A stretch of DNA of 64,000 nucleotides from Ovis canadensis (taxonomy: Eukaryota; Chordata; Mammalia; Artiodactyla; Bovidae), in assembly GCF_042477335.2 (NCBI RefSeq), contig NC_091245.1, forward strand, positions 118,950,501 to 119,014,500, written 5' to 3'. The stretch's first letter is position 1, and every line of letters starts with the position of its first letter. This document shows, in pieces, positions 34,435 to 45,704 of the stretch. Under the pieces are notes generated by a model. That model was not told where the DNA came from, did not search any database, and was given only the letters and a program-made list of their open reading frames with translations. Both the position numbers and the translations under genes were made by a program.

Positions 34435-34620
34435 ACTTCCCTGCTGGTCAGTGACTAAGACTGTCCTCTCAGTGCGGGGGGACCGTGTTCGATCCCTGGT
34501 CAGGAGACTAGACCCCCTATGCCCCAAATGAAGATTTCATGTGCCATAGGGAGGAGCGAAGGTTAGCATGCTGCAACTGTGAGCAGGTGCAGCTGAGTGA
34601 ACTTGCAGGACTCGAGTCTG
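34435..34620 (+). mobile_element. CHR-type SINE
   Basis: Plus-strand tRNA-SINE: 'gacttccctgctggtcagtg', 'gttcgatccctggtcaggag', then 'catgctgcaactgtgag'. Confidence 0.8.
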
Positions 34621-34624
34621 GCCG

Positions 34625-36525
34625 CATCACCGCTGCTCAGGGAGTGGTGCCTTATGCTGCCTAGTAGGAGTATGAGGTCCTCCGGAGTAAAAACCCCAGC
34701 ACCCCCTCCCCCAAACCTCGAGGTTGGAACATTTCAGAGAAACCCAGGTAAGTACCAACACTTTGGGAAAACTTAATTTTAAGGGAGAAAATCCCCAGCA
34801 CCCTTTGTTTGCATCAGGAGCAGTTAGTGAATGGAGCTGCTGCAGTCTGAGACTTGTGTCAGCTGTTTTTTTTTTTTTTTTAAACTACCTTAATAGTACA
34901 CTCAGCTGGCTGGGGCTCCTGGCACCGACTCTGCCCCCCTTGGACTTGAGAGCCACCAGATGGGGTTGAGTTTCAGGTCATGGGCCGCCTCATTGCCAGT
35001 GGCCTTGATAAGACACTTACCGGCTTAAGTGAGAGTAAAATAGTGCCGCACAGAGGCACTCAGCAATTGTTACTGTCCCTTTGAACTGAAATCTGGAAGG
35101 GAAGCTTCTCAGTTTTGTGGGTAAAAAGAAAGAGTAAATAACTATAATTGAGGATTTCCCTGTGTAGAAAAAGCAGAGTTTTATCTAAATCTGGGACCTT
35201 GCTAGGCATTTGGCTACTTAGAGATAATTTTACTGTCTGGTTCTCAGCTGCCCTCAGCCAGATCTGGAACTTGGAAAACATGTAATTATGTGTGAGCCTT
35301 TGGGCCTTGAGGAAAGAACTGCACGGCCATTGGGACCTCCATCTAGAGGGCGCTCCCTTCTGTACTAGAGATGTGCTTTGCAGATTGACCCTGAGAGGGG
35401 TTTATGCGCTTGAGGGCTCATCTCTGGGGACACACAGAAAACTAGTAAGGCAGAGGTTTGGAGTAGGGACCTCTGGAGACATATGGCCAGACTGAGTATT
35501 GGAGAACCAGTCACGTTGGCCCTTTTCCGTGAGAGGCATGAAGAGCAAAGCCCCAGAAGCATGGGTCTGCGCCCTCAGGCACCAGCAGGCGCTCAGCTGT
35601 GCTGACGTTCTTCACTTACGTAGAATTATAGCAGTAGTGCTTTTTCTTGTTTGTAGACAGATCATCAGTATGTGGTAAATGACAGTAGAAACTGTACTGG
35701 GAACACAGTCTTCACTCATTCATATGGAAAAATGTGTTTTACTTTTGCACAGCCAGTGAACGTTTCTGTGGCAGTGTCTGTGTGTGTATGTGTGTGTGTA
35801 TCAGTTTGGGGATTGCTTGTAGGGTATTTTGTAAAGAAGGAAACATTCTTTTCAAGCCAGGACCTTTTGTAGGTTAAAGGGAAGTCATTGGAACCAGATG
35901 CTAAAAAGCATGCTTGAAATTAGTTTTGGTCTCGATTGTAGTATGGCTCAGCCTGAATGACTTCCAACAGTGTTTAGAAAGTCAGAGTATTAGTAGTAGG
36001 ATCACAGAGATCATCTTATGCTTCCTAATTGCTGGTTTGCAAACCGGTTTGGTCTGTAATAACACTAAGTTCTGAGTGTCTGTAGAAAGCTTATATGGTG
36101 TACGTCAGTTGCATTATGTGTTTGTGAAATACAGCAATCACCTTACATTGTACTATAAAAAATTGTCTTTTATTTTTTAATAGTTCCTCCTTTATTTTTC
36201 CAATGTAAGTGACCCCACATATCAGGGTCCTGGATCTGCCTCCTGTTTTTGTGCATTCTTTGGCTTTTTTCAAGGTCAGATTCAGGGTGCCAAATGAGAA
36301 TAGGAAACCATAGGATTTTTTCCATCTCTACCTGTCCTAGTGATAATGGATTGTAAACTTTACCAGAGTGTACAACTTTTCCTTTTAGCAATCTTTCCAA
36401 AATAAATAGATTTTTAAAAGTAACATTTCAGAAACAAATGTCGTTTTATGTTTATGGGTTCTGCTTGAACTTTGGTGTATAAAAATAAGTAAAATTGTAT
36501 AAGGAATACGAAAAGTGTTTTGTAT
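34625..36525. other. Unassigned intronic sequence
   Basis: T-run at 34866-34882 and a short TG tract near 35780-35800. Otherwise unique with no coding region recognised. Confidence 0.4.
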
Positions 36526-36529
36526 TTGC

Positions 36530-36915
36530 TTCACCCATACCTAGCCATTGTTAAAACTATTAAATTTCTTTCTGAATTTAATATATATGTCCATGGAACT
36601 TATTTTGGCTTTGGACAAAATTGAGATAAACAGAGCTTTTTAAAACTTAATGTATCCTGAGAATTTTCCCATATTACCAAATTTATTTTCTGCAGACATG
36701 ATTTGGTACCTGTATTATATTGTATGTGCAGTGTTCCAGGATTTATTTAATAAACCCACCCCCCTCATTGTTGACTAAGTAGGTTGTCATCAACTTTTTT
36801 GCAATGATGAACATGAACATTTTTATAAGTTTTGCATTCCACTTTGATTTTTTCCTTAGGGTAAATTCCTTCAGGTTGAATTATAGGTTAAAAGGATGAA
36901 CGTTTTTCACACTCT
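36530..36915 (-). mobile_element. Ancient L1-type LINE fragment
   Basis: 'gtaggttgtcatcaactttt', 'gcaatgatgaacatgaacat' and 'gggtaaattccttcaggttg' resemble antisense L1M/HAL1 sequence. Strongly diverged. Confidence 0.6.
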
Positions 36916-36919
36916 TGGC

Positions 36920-37855
36920 AAACTGGGACAGGGTCCTCAGTGCTTGCTGTTGGCGCCACTGTGAGTAGTTTCTCAGGACAGCTGGGTCCCAGATACAGTG
37001 TGTTGCTGGGACGGCAGTGTATAAGCTTTCCTGGCAGGCATGGTGAGCGCAGCAGTGAGCGCCTCAGAAGAAAGGGCTAGAGAAAACTCTTGTGTCTAGC
37101 ATTTTTTGCTCTTGCATTTTTCTGGAGATGGGGTGGGGTAAGTTCTTTCTTGAAAACAACCCTAATTTATATATTCCTTATTTTTTCATGTGAAAAGAGA
37201 GACCTATATTGTTTTATTTACTTATTATACACACAGGCATCTATTCTTTTTCAAATTATTTCCCTGTTTAGGTGGTTATAGAATATTGGGCAGAGTTTCC
37301 TGATTAACAGTAGGTCCTTGCTTGTTATCCACTCTAAATATAGCAGGATTATCATATTAAGTGGAGTAAGTTATATGATATCACTTATATGCACAATCAA
37401 AAAACAAATGATACAGATGAATTCATAACCCAAGTCCTTGTGAAAGAACTTGGAAAAGCGAGTGGGTGGTTACCTCGGGTAACAGCGGCCATGATAACTA
37501 ATTATAGAGCACGCATCGCATCAGACTTGACTTCCACAGTGGTGGCAGGACTCAGTGCTAAGACTTTTGCTTTTATATAGGTCTGAGACCAAGCCTGTTG
37601 CTTCCCACCTCCTTAGCAGAAAGATCTATCCTTTTCCAGTAATCCAGGCTTTCTTCATAGGACTTGGTGTGTGGCAAGCTGAGGAAGAGTTGCAGAAAAC
37701 TGTATGTAGCTAGTATGGGGAGCAGGGAGAAGGAAAAGAGGAGGAGGAGGGGGCAAGGGCACTTTCTAGGCGCAATCTTTCAAGTCTTCCTGGAAGAGGA
37801 CGTTAACTCTGCAAGATTAGAGTAATGCTGTGTTTTAAGGATGTACTGGGGATTA
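36920..37855. other. Mostly unassigned, short L1-like stretch
   Basis: 'tatgatatcacttatatgca' near 37373-37395 looks like a sense L1 3' fragment. The remainder is unassigned, including a GA-rich stretch at 37720-37755. Confidence 0.35.
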
Positions 37856-37858
37856 AGT

Positions 37859-38072
37859 GGGCTTCCCAAGTGGCGCTAGTGGTAAAGAACCCACCTGCCA
37901 GTGCAAGAGACATAAGAGACAGGGGTTTGATCCCTGGGTCGGGGAGATCCCCTGGAGGAGGCATGGCCACCCACTCCAGCATTCTTGCCTGGAGAATCCC
38001 ATGGTCAGAGGAGCCTGGCGGACTATGGTCCATAGGGTCGCAAAGAGGCAGACACTGAAGCGACTTAGCATG
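37859..38072 (+). mobile_element. Bov-tA SINE
   Basis: Well-preserved plus-strand copy: 'gggcttcccaagtggcgcta' to 'gcgacttagcatgcatgc'. Confidence 0.96.
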
Positions 38073-38197
38073 CATGCATGAGCTTGGCTTGAGGTTGATA
38101 AATAGCAATGCAAGCTGTTGATTTTTATTTTTTGTGAAATATTTGTTAGTGAGAGAAGTGATGTCTGTAACTGAGAAAAGGGTTATGTGATACGATG

Positions 38198-38222
38198 TGT
38201 GTGTGTGTGTGTGTGTGTGTGC
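38198..38222. repeat. (TG)n microsatellite
   Basis: About twelve TG units. Confidence 0.95.
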
Positions 38223-38429
38223 GTTTCTGCATCAAGGTTTCAGGGGCTACCTTTCAGGACTCTGAACCTGGAAAACATCCTGGTTTTAGACTCTACTCGA
38301 GAAATGTGACTTTGACTCAGTATACTTTTATTGAGGGCTTGGCACTGGGATAGGTGTACAAAGATGAATGAGCTCAGACCCTTGCCCATAATTTATGTAG
38401 TTTGGTGATAAGAGATTAGTAATATAAGT

Positions 38430-39960
38430 AGATAAGTTTTTATTGTGGTAAAATATATGTAACAGAATATTTGCATTTTGAAGTGAACAGTTCTATGGCA
38501 TTACATACATTCACCTTGTTGTTCAGCCATTGCCACCGTTCATCTCCAGAGCTTTCTCACCTTCTCCAGCTTAAAACTCTGCCTGTTTCACAGTAACTCC
38601 TCATTTCCCCTTACCTCCAGCCCATGGAGACCCTACTACTCTAAGTATGTCATAAGTGAATCATATGGTATTTGTCTTTGTGATTGGTTTGTTTCATTTG
38701 GCTTAATTCCTCCAGGAATTAAGGTTCGTCCATGTTGTAGCATGTGCCATAATTTCCTCCCTTCTTAAGGGTAAACAGATGCTCCATGGTGTAGTAATAT
38801 AGCACCACATTTTGTGTGTCTGTTCATCCATCGATAGATACTGTGATTGCTTTCACATTTTGGCTATTGTGAATAATGCTGCTTTGAACATAAATGTACA
38901 AATATCTGTTCCTTGCTTTCAGTTCTTCTGGGTATATATTTAGACCCGGAATGCTGGATCTTATGGCAATTCTATGTTTAATTTTTTGAGAAATTACTGT
39001 GCCGTCTTGCACAGTGGTTGTACTATTTTACAGTCCTTTTTTTTTACATTTTGCAGCAGTGCACAGGGCACCAGTGCCTCCATATCCTTGTCAACCCTTG
39101 TTATTTTCTTCTGCTAATAGCCTTCCTAATCGGTGTGAAGAGGCATCATTGTGGTATTGGTTTGCATTTCCCTAATGATTAGTCATGTTGAACATCTTTT
39201 CACCCACTTATTGGGCACTCATACAGTCTTAGGAGAAGTGTCTGTTCGATTCTTGATCTTTTTTTTTTTAATGAATTTTTTTTATTGATATCTCACTTCA
39301 CCCCCACCCCACCCCACCGTTTTATTTATTTGTTTATTATATGGCTGAGCTGGATCTTCGGTGCTGGGTGCGAACTTTCTCTAACTGCGGTGATGCACAG
39401 GAATCTCACTAAGGTGGCTGCTCTTGTTACGGCCTTGGACCCTAGAGCGTGTAGGCTTCCGTCGTTGAGGAACTTCAGCATGTGGCTTCTTCCTGGACCA
39501 GGTTGAACCCATGTCCCTTGAATTGGCAGGTGGATTCTTAAACCACTGGCCCACTAGGAAAGTTCTTGATCATTTTTTAATCGGTTTTTGTTGTTGTTGT
39601 AAGAGTTCTTTGTGTGTTCTGGGTACCAATCTCTTATCAGATATGTGATTTGCAAATATTTTCTCTCATTCCTTAAGCTGCTTTTTTACTCTGTTGATAG
39701 TGTCCTTTGATGCTCAAAAGGTTTCACTTTTGATGAAGGCCATCTTATTTTTTTTCTCTTGCTGCTTGTGGTTTTGGTGTCATGTCCAGAAAAATCTTTG
39801 CCGAATCCAGTGTCAGTATGCTTTCCTCCTTTGTTTTCTTGAAAGGGTTTGGGATTTGTCGTCTCAAATCTTAGGTTTAGGCCTTGGGTCCATTTAGAGT
39901 TAATTTTGGTATATTGTATAAGGTAGGATTACATCTTCATTTTAATACAGTTAGTTGAAA
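38430..39960 (-). mobile_element. L1M-type LINE, antisense, split by a CHR SINE
   Basis: A long antisense match to the 3' UTR and ORF2 of an old mammalian L1: 'ttattgtggtaaaatatatg', 'gttcgtccatgttgtagcat', 'tgtcctttgatgctcaaaag'. It is interrupted at 39259-39562. Confidence 0.88.
39250..39571 (-). mobile_element. CHR-2-type SINE nested in L1, with target-site duplication
   Basis: Minus-strand element ('atatggctgagctggatctt' to 'ccactggcccactaggaaag') flanked by ttcttgatc at 39250-39258 and 39563-39571. L1 sequence continues on both sides. Confidence 0.88.
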
Positions 39961-40204
39961 GATAATTTTATCATGGGAAAGAAGATGCTTAGCTGCAACT
40001 CACAGGAGTTACTGAGTCATGGTATCTGGCAAGAAGGTTCTGTTGGAATGATCTGGGAGGAAGCGATTCAAGCCTCTCACTGCATTATGGTGAGGGAGCA
40101 CACTCCAGGAGGCTTCCCTGAGGGGACTGCTGTGCAGTTTCCTGGGTATCTGGAAGACCTATTTCAATTGAGAAAGGGGGAAAGGGAGATTATCATCACT
40201 AATT

Positions 40205-40836
40205 ATTAGAGAAATACAAATCAAAACTACAATGAGGTATCACTTCACGCCAGTCAGAATGACAATAATCAAAAAAATCTACAGACAGTAAATCCTAGAG
40301 AGGATGTAGAGAAAAGGGACCGCTCTTGGACTGTTGGTGGGAATGTAAATTAATACAGCCACTATGAAGAACAGTATAGACGTTCCTTAAAAACTAGGAA
40401 TGAAGCTACCGTATGACCCAGCAATCCCACTACTGGGCATATACCATAAACCATAATTGAAAAAACACATGTAAAGCCACTCCAGTGTTCTTGCCTGAAA
40501 AATCCCATGGACAGAGCAGACTCATGGGCTACAGTCCGTGGGGTCTCAAAGAGTCAGACCGAGCAACTGAGCACACGCACCCCAGTGTTCACAGGAGCAC
40601 TGCTTCCAAGAGCTAGGACATGGGAGCAACCTAGACGTCCATCAGCAGACGGACGGGCAAGAAAGATGTGGGGCTTAATAACAGTGGTCAGTTCTAGTGA
40701 GGTGGATGAACCTAGAGCCTGTTATACAGAGTGATGTAAGTCAGAAAGAAAAATAAATATGTATCAAGACATATATATAGAATCTAGAAAAATAGTATTG
40801 ATGAACCTATTTGCAGGGATGGAATGGGGACGCAAA
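40205..40836 (+). mobile_element. L1 LINE, sense 3' part, interrupted by a Bov fragment
   Basis: L1 ORF2 C-terminal and 3' UTR sequence: 'aatacaaatcaaaactacaa', 'tatgacccagcaatcccact', 'gtccatcagcagacggac'. A short Bov-A piece lies at about 40475-40574. The L1 stops at about 40836 against antisense BovB and seems to resume after 42336. Confidence 0.85.
40475..40574 (+). mobile_element. Bov-A SINE fragment nested in L1
   Basis: 'gccactccagtgttcttgcc' to 'agagtcagaccgagcaactg'. Only the 3' half of a Bov unit is present. Confidence 0.85.
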
Positions 40837-42226
40837 TTGGTCATAGCTTTTGTAGTAAGGAGCAAGCATCTTTTAATTTCATGGCTGCAGTCACCATCTG
40901 CAGTGATTTTGGAGCCCAAAAATATAAAGTCTGTCACTGTTTCCATTGTTTCCTCATCTATTTGCCATGAAATGATGGGACCAGATGCTATGATCTTCAT
41001 TTTCTGAATGTTGAGTTTTAAGCCAGCATTTTTACTCTCCTCTTTTTACTTTCATCAAGAGATGCTAGTTCTTCTTTGCTTTCTGCCATAAGGGTGGTGT
41101 CATTTGCATATCTGAGGTTATTGACATTTCTCCCAGCAGTCCTGATTCCAGCTTGTGCTTCATCCAGCCTGGCATTTCACATAATGTACTGTACACATAA
41201 GTTAAATAAGCAGGGTGACAGTATACAGCCTTGACATACTCCTTTCTTGATTTGGAACCAGTCTGTTGTTTCATGTCCAGTTCTAACTGTTGTTTCTTGA
41301 CCTGCATAAAAATTGCTCAGGAGGCCACTAAGGTGCTCTGGTATTCTCACCTCTTTCAGAATTTTCCAGTTTGTTGTGATCCACACAGTCAAAGGCTTTG
41401 GCATAGTCAATAAAGCAGAAGTAAATGTTTTTCTGGAACTCTCTTGCTTTTTCAATGATCCAGCGGATCTTGGCAATCTGATCCCTGGTTCCTCTGCCTT
41501 TTCTAAAACCAGCTGGAACATCTGGAAGTTCACCGTTCACGTATTGCTGAAGCCTGGCTTGGAGAATTTTGAGCATTCCTTTGCTAGTGTGTGAGATGAG
41601 TGCAATTGTGCAGTAGTTTGAGCATTCTGTGGCATTGCCTTTCTTTGGGATTGGAATGAAAACTGACCTTTTCCAGTCCTGTGGCCACTGCTGAGTTTTC
41701 CAGATTTGCTGACATATTGAGTGCAGCACTTTCACAGCATCATCTTTTAGAATTTGAAATAGCTCCACTGGAATTCCATCACCTCCACTAGCTTTGTTCC
41801 TAGTGATGCTTCCTAAGCTACTTGACTTCACATTCCAGGATGTCTGGCTCTAGGTGAGTGATCACACCATTGTGATTATCTGGGTCATGAAGATCTTTTT
41901 CGTATAGTTCTTCTGTGTATTCTTGCCACCTCTTCTTAATATCTTCTGCCTCTGTTAGGTCCATACCATTTATTTTCTTTATTGTGCTCATCTTTGCATG
42001 AAATGTTCTCTTGGTATCTCTAATTTTCTTGAAGAGATCTCTAGTCTTTCCCATTCTATTGTTTTCCTCTATTTCTTTGCAGTGATCCCTGAGGAAGGCT
42101 TTCTTTACTCTCCTCGCTATTCTTTGGAACTCTGCATTCAAATCTTTCCTTTTCTCCTTTGCCTTTCACTTCTCTTCTTTTGTCAGCTATTTGTAAGGCC
42201 TTCTCAGACAGCCATTTTTCCTTTTT
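40837..42226 (-). mobile_element. BovB LINE, antisense internal fragment lacking its 3' end
   Basis: Reading minus from 42226 it covers the region between endonuclease and RT, and most of the reverse transcriptase (segments such as NAEFQRIARRVKKAFLRDHC and DYAKAFDCVDHNK). It stops within the RT C-terminal region without the (tgaac)n tail expected for a normal BovB insertion. Frameshifts are present, so it is inactive. Confidence 0.93.
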
Positions 42227-42228
42227 GC

Positions 42229-42335
42229 ATATATATATAATATATATTATATTATATATAATGTAATATATATTATTATATATAATGTAATATATTATAT
42301 TATATATAATGTAATATATATTATATATATATAAT
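42229..42335. repeat. AT-rich palindromic microsatellite
   Basis: About 105 bases of (TA)-type sequence with 'taatgtaatatata' motifs repeated about three times at a period near 30. It is self-complementary and lies at the BovB 5' edge. Confidence 0.93.
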
Positions 42336-42415
42336 TATGACTGATTTGCATTGTTGTGTGGCAGAAACCAACACAATATTGTAAAGCAATTTTCTCCCAA
42401 AATAATACATGATAT
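42336..42415 (+). mobile_element. L1 LINE 3' terminus
   Basis: 'gactgatttgcattgttgtg', 'gcagaaaccaacacaatatt' and 'gtaaagcaattttctcccaa' match the end of ruminant L1. It probably continues the L1 at 40205-40836, which makes BovB a nested insertion. Confidence 0.7.
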
Positions 42416-42419
42416 TTAA

Positions 42420-43060
42420 TGTGCTTCTTAATCTACTATCTTTAGTTATATATGTGTTCTTTATAGGAGGTTTGTTTGGCCTGAAATTCCCCATTAGTTT
42501 GTGGAGGGGTTTTTTTGTGAGGATGTCTGTACTTACATTAGCTGTTTGTCCCAGTAGAGAAGAAACAGGATTTCACACTGTTACAGAATACCCTGTGTGA
42601 GGTGAGAAAACATACTTTGTGTTTGAAAGAAAAATCACTTTACACATGGCCTTGATCTACGATGGACTCTAAGCCTGCTGCAGATTTTTGCCCTAAAAGT
42701 TGTGCCGCAGCTCAAGTCTGATCTCATCATGTGTGCAGCTGTGGGCCAGAGGGTTGAAAACAGATCCTCTGTCTCTTTCAGGATGAATTCCGGAGGGACA
42801 CAGCTGCAGGTTTTTCTGTAACTCTTTGTATGTGCACAGGAAGTTCCTTACAACCCACTTGGTTAGATCTCATTTCCTTTCCGTTGTTGCCCTGGGTGTT
42901 CCCTGGGTGTACCGCCTGCAGCCTCAGGGTTCAGAGAGCCGCTGGACTGGTGCCCTCTTGTGGCCCTCCTTTGAGCTGGTTCCATCTTGGGAGTTGAAGA
43001 GAAAGAAAGGATACCTGAGAAGAAGAAAATTTGGGAGAGTTTATTCTACATTTCTGCGTG
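42420..43060. other. Unassigned intronic sequence
   Basis: No recognised repeat or gene. Confidence 0.4.
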
Positions 43061-43062
43061 AG

Positions 43063-43155
43063 AATGTCTTCCTGACCACAGGGATAGAAGTGGTGTCATG
43101 GGCGTCTCCTGCATTGCAGGCAGATTCTTTACCACTGAGCCACCTGGGAATCCCC
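43063..43155 (-). mobile_element. Bov-A SINE fragment
   Basis: 'ctcctgcattgcaggcagat' to 'actgagccacctgggaatcc', the tRNA-like end only. Confidence 0.85.
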
Positions 43156-43491
43156 GTAGATGCAACTTTTTAGGGTAGAACATGGTAAAAAGTTTTTAGA
43201 AAGCTAGTCAATTTAACTGTACAAATAAAAATTTTCTTTAAGGAACATCACATTTTTTAAAGGAAAAAGGCAGTTCACTGGAAAGAATATTTGTGATACA
43301 AATGAGAAATGAGTCCGTTTTCTTAATGCAAATCAAGAGCTTTTCAATGAGAAAAGACAGAAAAAACAGAGAGTGAGGATAAGACGTCAACAGACAGGTT
43401 TCAGAAAAAGAAAAACAAGGCATATGATGCTTTGCCTCATATAAAATAGAAATGTAAATTAAATAGGTAGAGAGGGGGTCGCTACTTTTCC

Positions 43492-43630
43492 TTTCATGCA
43501 TTGGAGAAGGAAATGGCAACCCACTCCAGTGTTCTTGCCTGGAGAATCCCAGGGACGGAGGAGCCTGGTGGGCTGCCGTCTATGGGGTTGCACAGAGTCG
43601 GACAGGACTGAAGCGACTTAGCAGCAGCAG
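43492..43630 (+). mobile_element. Bov-A2 SINE, second monomer only
   Basis: 'catgcattggagaaggaaat' to 'gcgacttagcagcagcag'. A 5'-truncated Bov-A2. Confidence 0.93.
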
Positions 43631-43823
43631 AGAGGATTAAGTTAGAATTTCAGATATGAGTAAATAGGTGTATGTACATCATTGATGGTGGGCACTATCT
43701 GGGCTTATGTATGGAAATGTAAAAAATACAGATTCTTTGCCCTAACAGATCCAGTAGTAGAAATTTATCTGACAGTTGTTGGCTTAAAAAGAGTATTCAC
43801 AACTTAAAAGTTGAAGAGTTATG

Positions 43824-43891
43824 TTTTATCCTGTGGGAATATTATATTTTATCCCGTGGGAATATTTTGTTTTATCCTGTGGGAATATTTA
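43824..43891. repeat. 23-bp tandem repeat, three copies
   Basis: ttttatcctgtgggaatatt-type unit at 43824, 43847 and 43870 with a few substitutions. Confidence 0.92.
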
Positions 43892-44021
43892 GGACTTCGA
43901 GCCTGGGAAGCAGCATCTCAAGTAACCCTGAGAGAGCTGCGCTGAGGCAGCGAAAGAAGATCCATGTTATATAGAAGTTTTGCAACAACGGAGTTGCAAA
44001 AAGTATCAGAAGATGATTTAA

Positions 44022-44650
44022 TCTTATTTATTTTTGTCTGTACTGGGTCTTTGTTGCTGCACTTGGGCTTTCTCTCGTTGTGATGAGCGGGGTCTGCTCT
44101 TGGAGTGCACAGGCTTCTCATTGAAGTGGCTCCTCTCGTTGCAGAGCGTAGGTGCTACATGCGTGGGCTTCAGTAGTTGTGGTTTCCGAGCTCTGGAACA
44201 CGGGCTCAGTGGTTGTGGCTCAGTGGGCGCAGCACGTGGGCGCCGTGGTTGTGGCTCCTGGGCTCTAGAGCATGGTATCCGTGGTTGTGGCTCCTGGGCT
44301 CTGGAACACGGGCTCAGTGGTTGTCGCTCCTGGGCTCTGGAACACGGGATCAGTGGTTGTGGCTCCTGGGCTCTGGAACATGGGCTCAGTGGTTGTGGCT
44401 CAGTGGGCACAGCACGTGGGCGCTGTGATTATGGCTCCTGGGCTCTGGAACACGGGATCAGTGGTTGTGGCTCCTGGGCTCTGGAACACGGGATCAGTGG
44501 TTGTGGCTCCTGGGCTCTGGAACACGGGATCAGTGGTTGTGGTGCGTGGGCTTAGCTGGTCTATGGAGTCTTCCTGGACCGGGGATCTAACCTGTGTCCC
44601 CTGCCTTGGCCGGCAGATTCTTCTCCACTGCACCACCAGGGCAGTCCCCA
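44022..44650 (-). mobile_element. CHR-2-type SINE enlarged by internal repeats
   Basis: Typical CHR-2 ends are present: 'ttgttgctgcacttgggctt' on the left, 'cactgcaccaccagggcagt' on the right. The body is about 630 bases instead of the roughly 300 seen for other copies in this window. The excess is the internal 36-bp array. Confidence 0.85.
44191..44545. repeat. 36-bp minisatellite with 180-bp higher-order period inside a SINE
   Basis: The unit (gtggttgtggctcctgggct + ctggaacacgggatca) occurs about nine to ten times. A distinctive variant (ctcagtgggc[g/a]cagcac) at about 44219 returns at about 44399, and 'ctctggaaca' at 44191 returns at 44371. This gives a 180-bp (5 x 36) higher-order period. 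The 36-bp unit corresponds to one of the repeating 'ggttgtggc' words of the CHR-2 body. Confidence 0.92.
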
Positions 44651-44654
44651 GAGA

Positions 44655-45030
44655 TGGTTGTTAGTGAAAGAAAACCAGGAATCCCAAGTTAGCAGAGGTA
44701 ATGCTTTTCTGTGTATGGGAAGATGCAAGAACCTGGGCTCACTGAAGCCGTTCCTCTGATATGTCCCTCAGTTGTCCTGTTTTCACGTCTTCAGTTTCCT
44801 CGGGACTCGCTGTAGGCAGTGGCAGCAGTCTGATGACTGCTGGACGGCAGGTATTTTTTCCTTCCTGAGCTCCCTCGGGTCACAGGCTCACCATCTGTGG
44901 CTGTAATTGCTGGGGACTGTAACATTCTTTGCTTACTGGTATGGCAGGAAATATCCCGTTTCTCACAGATATATACGTATGGCCATACAGAGTGCTTGTT
45001 TTAGAAAAAGTTGAGCACAATTAAAATCCT
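44655..45030. other. Unassigned intronic sequence
   Basis: No recognised feature. Confidence 0.4.
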
Positions 45031-45034
45031 TATC

Positions 45035-45345
45035 AGTGGAAGACTAGCTGCAATTCCTTCTTACAGTGGAATGTATGTACTTGTAAAGGAAGTGGCCTTA
45101 CATGCACTGGGAAAATCTTCAAAATATATGAGTAAATGAAGGTACACACAGCATTGCATTATACTGTTTTGTTTTTTTTTTTTTTTGAGGAATTGTACAC
45201 ATGTTTTTATGTGACGTGACCACCTATCAAAGGATCTATATGAAAACTGAAAACAGTGGCTACAAGGAAGTCAAAGGTGGCTAGATATGGGGTGGGAAAA
45301 AGGCAAATTCACATTCTGCTGTCATACCTTTTAGATCTTGTACTA
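45035..45345 (+). mobile_element. Ancient L1M-type LINE 3' fragment
   Basis: 'atatgagtaaatgaaggtac', then a T-run at 45173-45186 and 'gaaaacagtggctacaagga', resemble the 3' end of an old L1 in sense. Diverged. Confidence 0.55.
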
Positions 45346-45411
45346 TGTACCATAGATATTGCCTCTTAAAAACCTAACTGCCTTGAAAAGGGTAATAGAA
45401 ATAAGTAAGTA

Positions 45412-45438
45412 CAAAAAAAAAAAAAAAACACACACACC
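45412..45438. repeat. Poly-A / CA run
   Basis: About 17 A followed by cacacacac. Confidence 0.9.
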
Positions 45439-45489
45439 AAGATTAAAAATCTAAAAGCAAAGAATATATAACCCAGAATTTCGGCTCAG

Positions 45490-45700
45490 ATTTTGTTTTT
45501 TATTTTTTAAAACTTTTAATTTTATATTGAAGTATAGCCAGTTAATAATGTTGTGATAGTTTCAGGTACTTAGTGATACATATACATGTATCCATTCTCC
45601 TCCAAACTCCCCTCCCATCCAGGCTGCCACATAACATTGAGCTGAGTCCCCTGTGCTATACAGTAGGTCCTTGTTGGTTATCCATTTAACATATTTTTAT
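45490..45700 (-). mobile_element. L1 LINE 3' UTR fragment
   Basis: 'ttatattgaagtatagccag', 'ccctgtgctatacagtaggt'. Confidence 0.8.
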
Positions 45701-45704
45701 AAAT

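Noticed and set aside
44191..44545. CRISPR-like array (regular 36-bp repeats)
   Set aside because: Units are directly contiguous without spacers and lie inside a SINE in a mammalian intron; it is a minisatellite.
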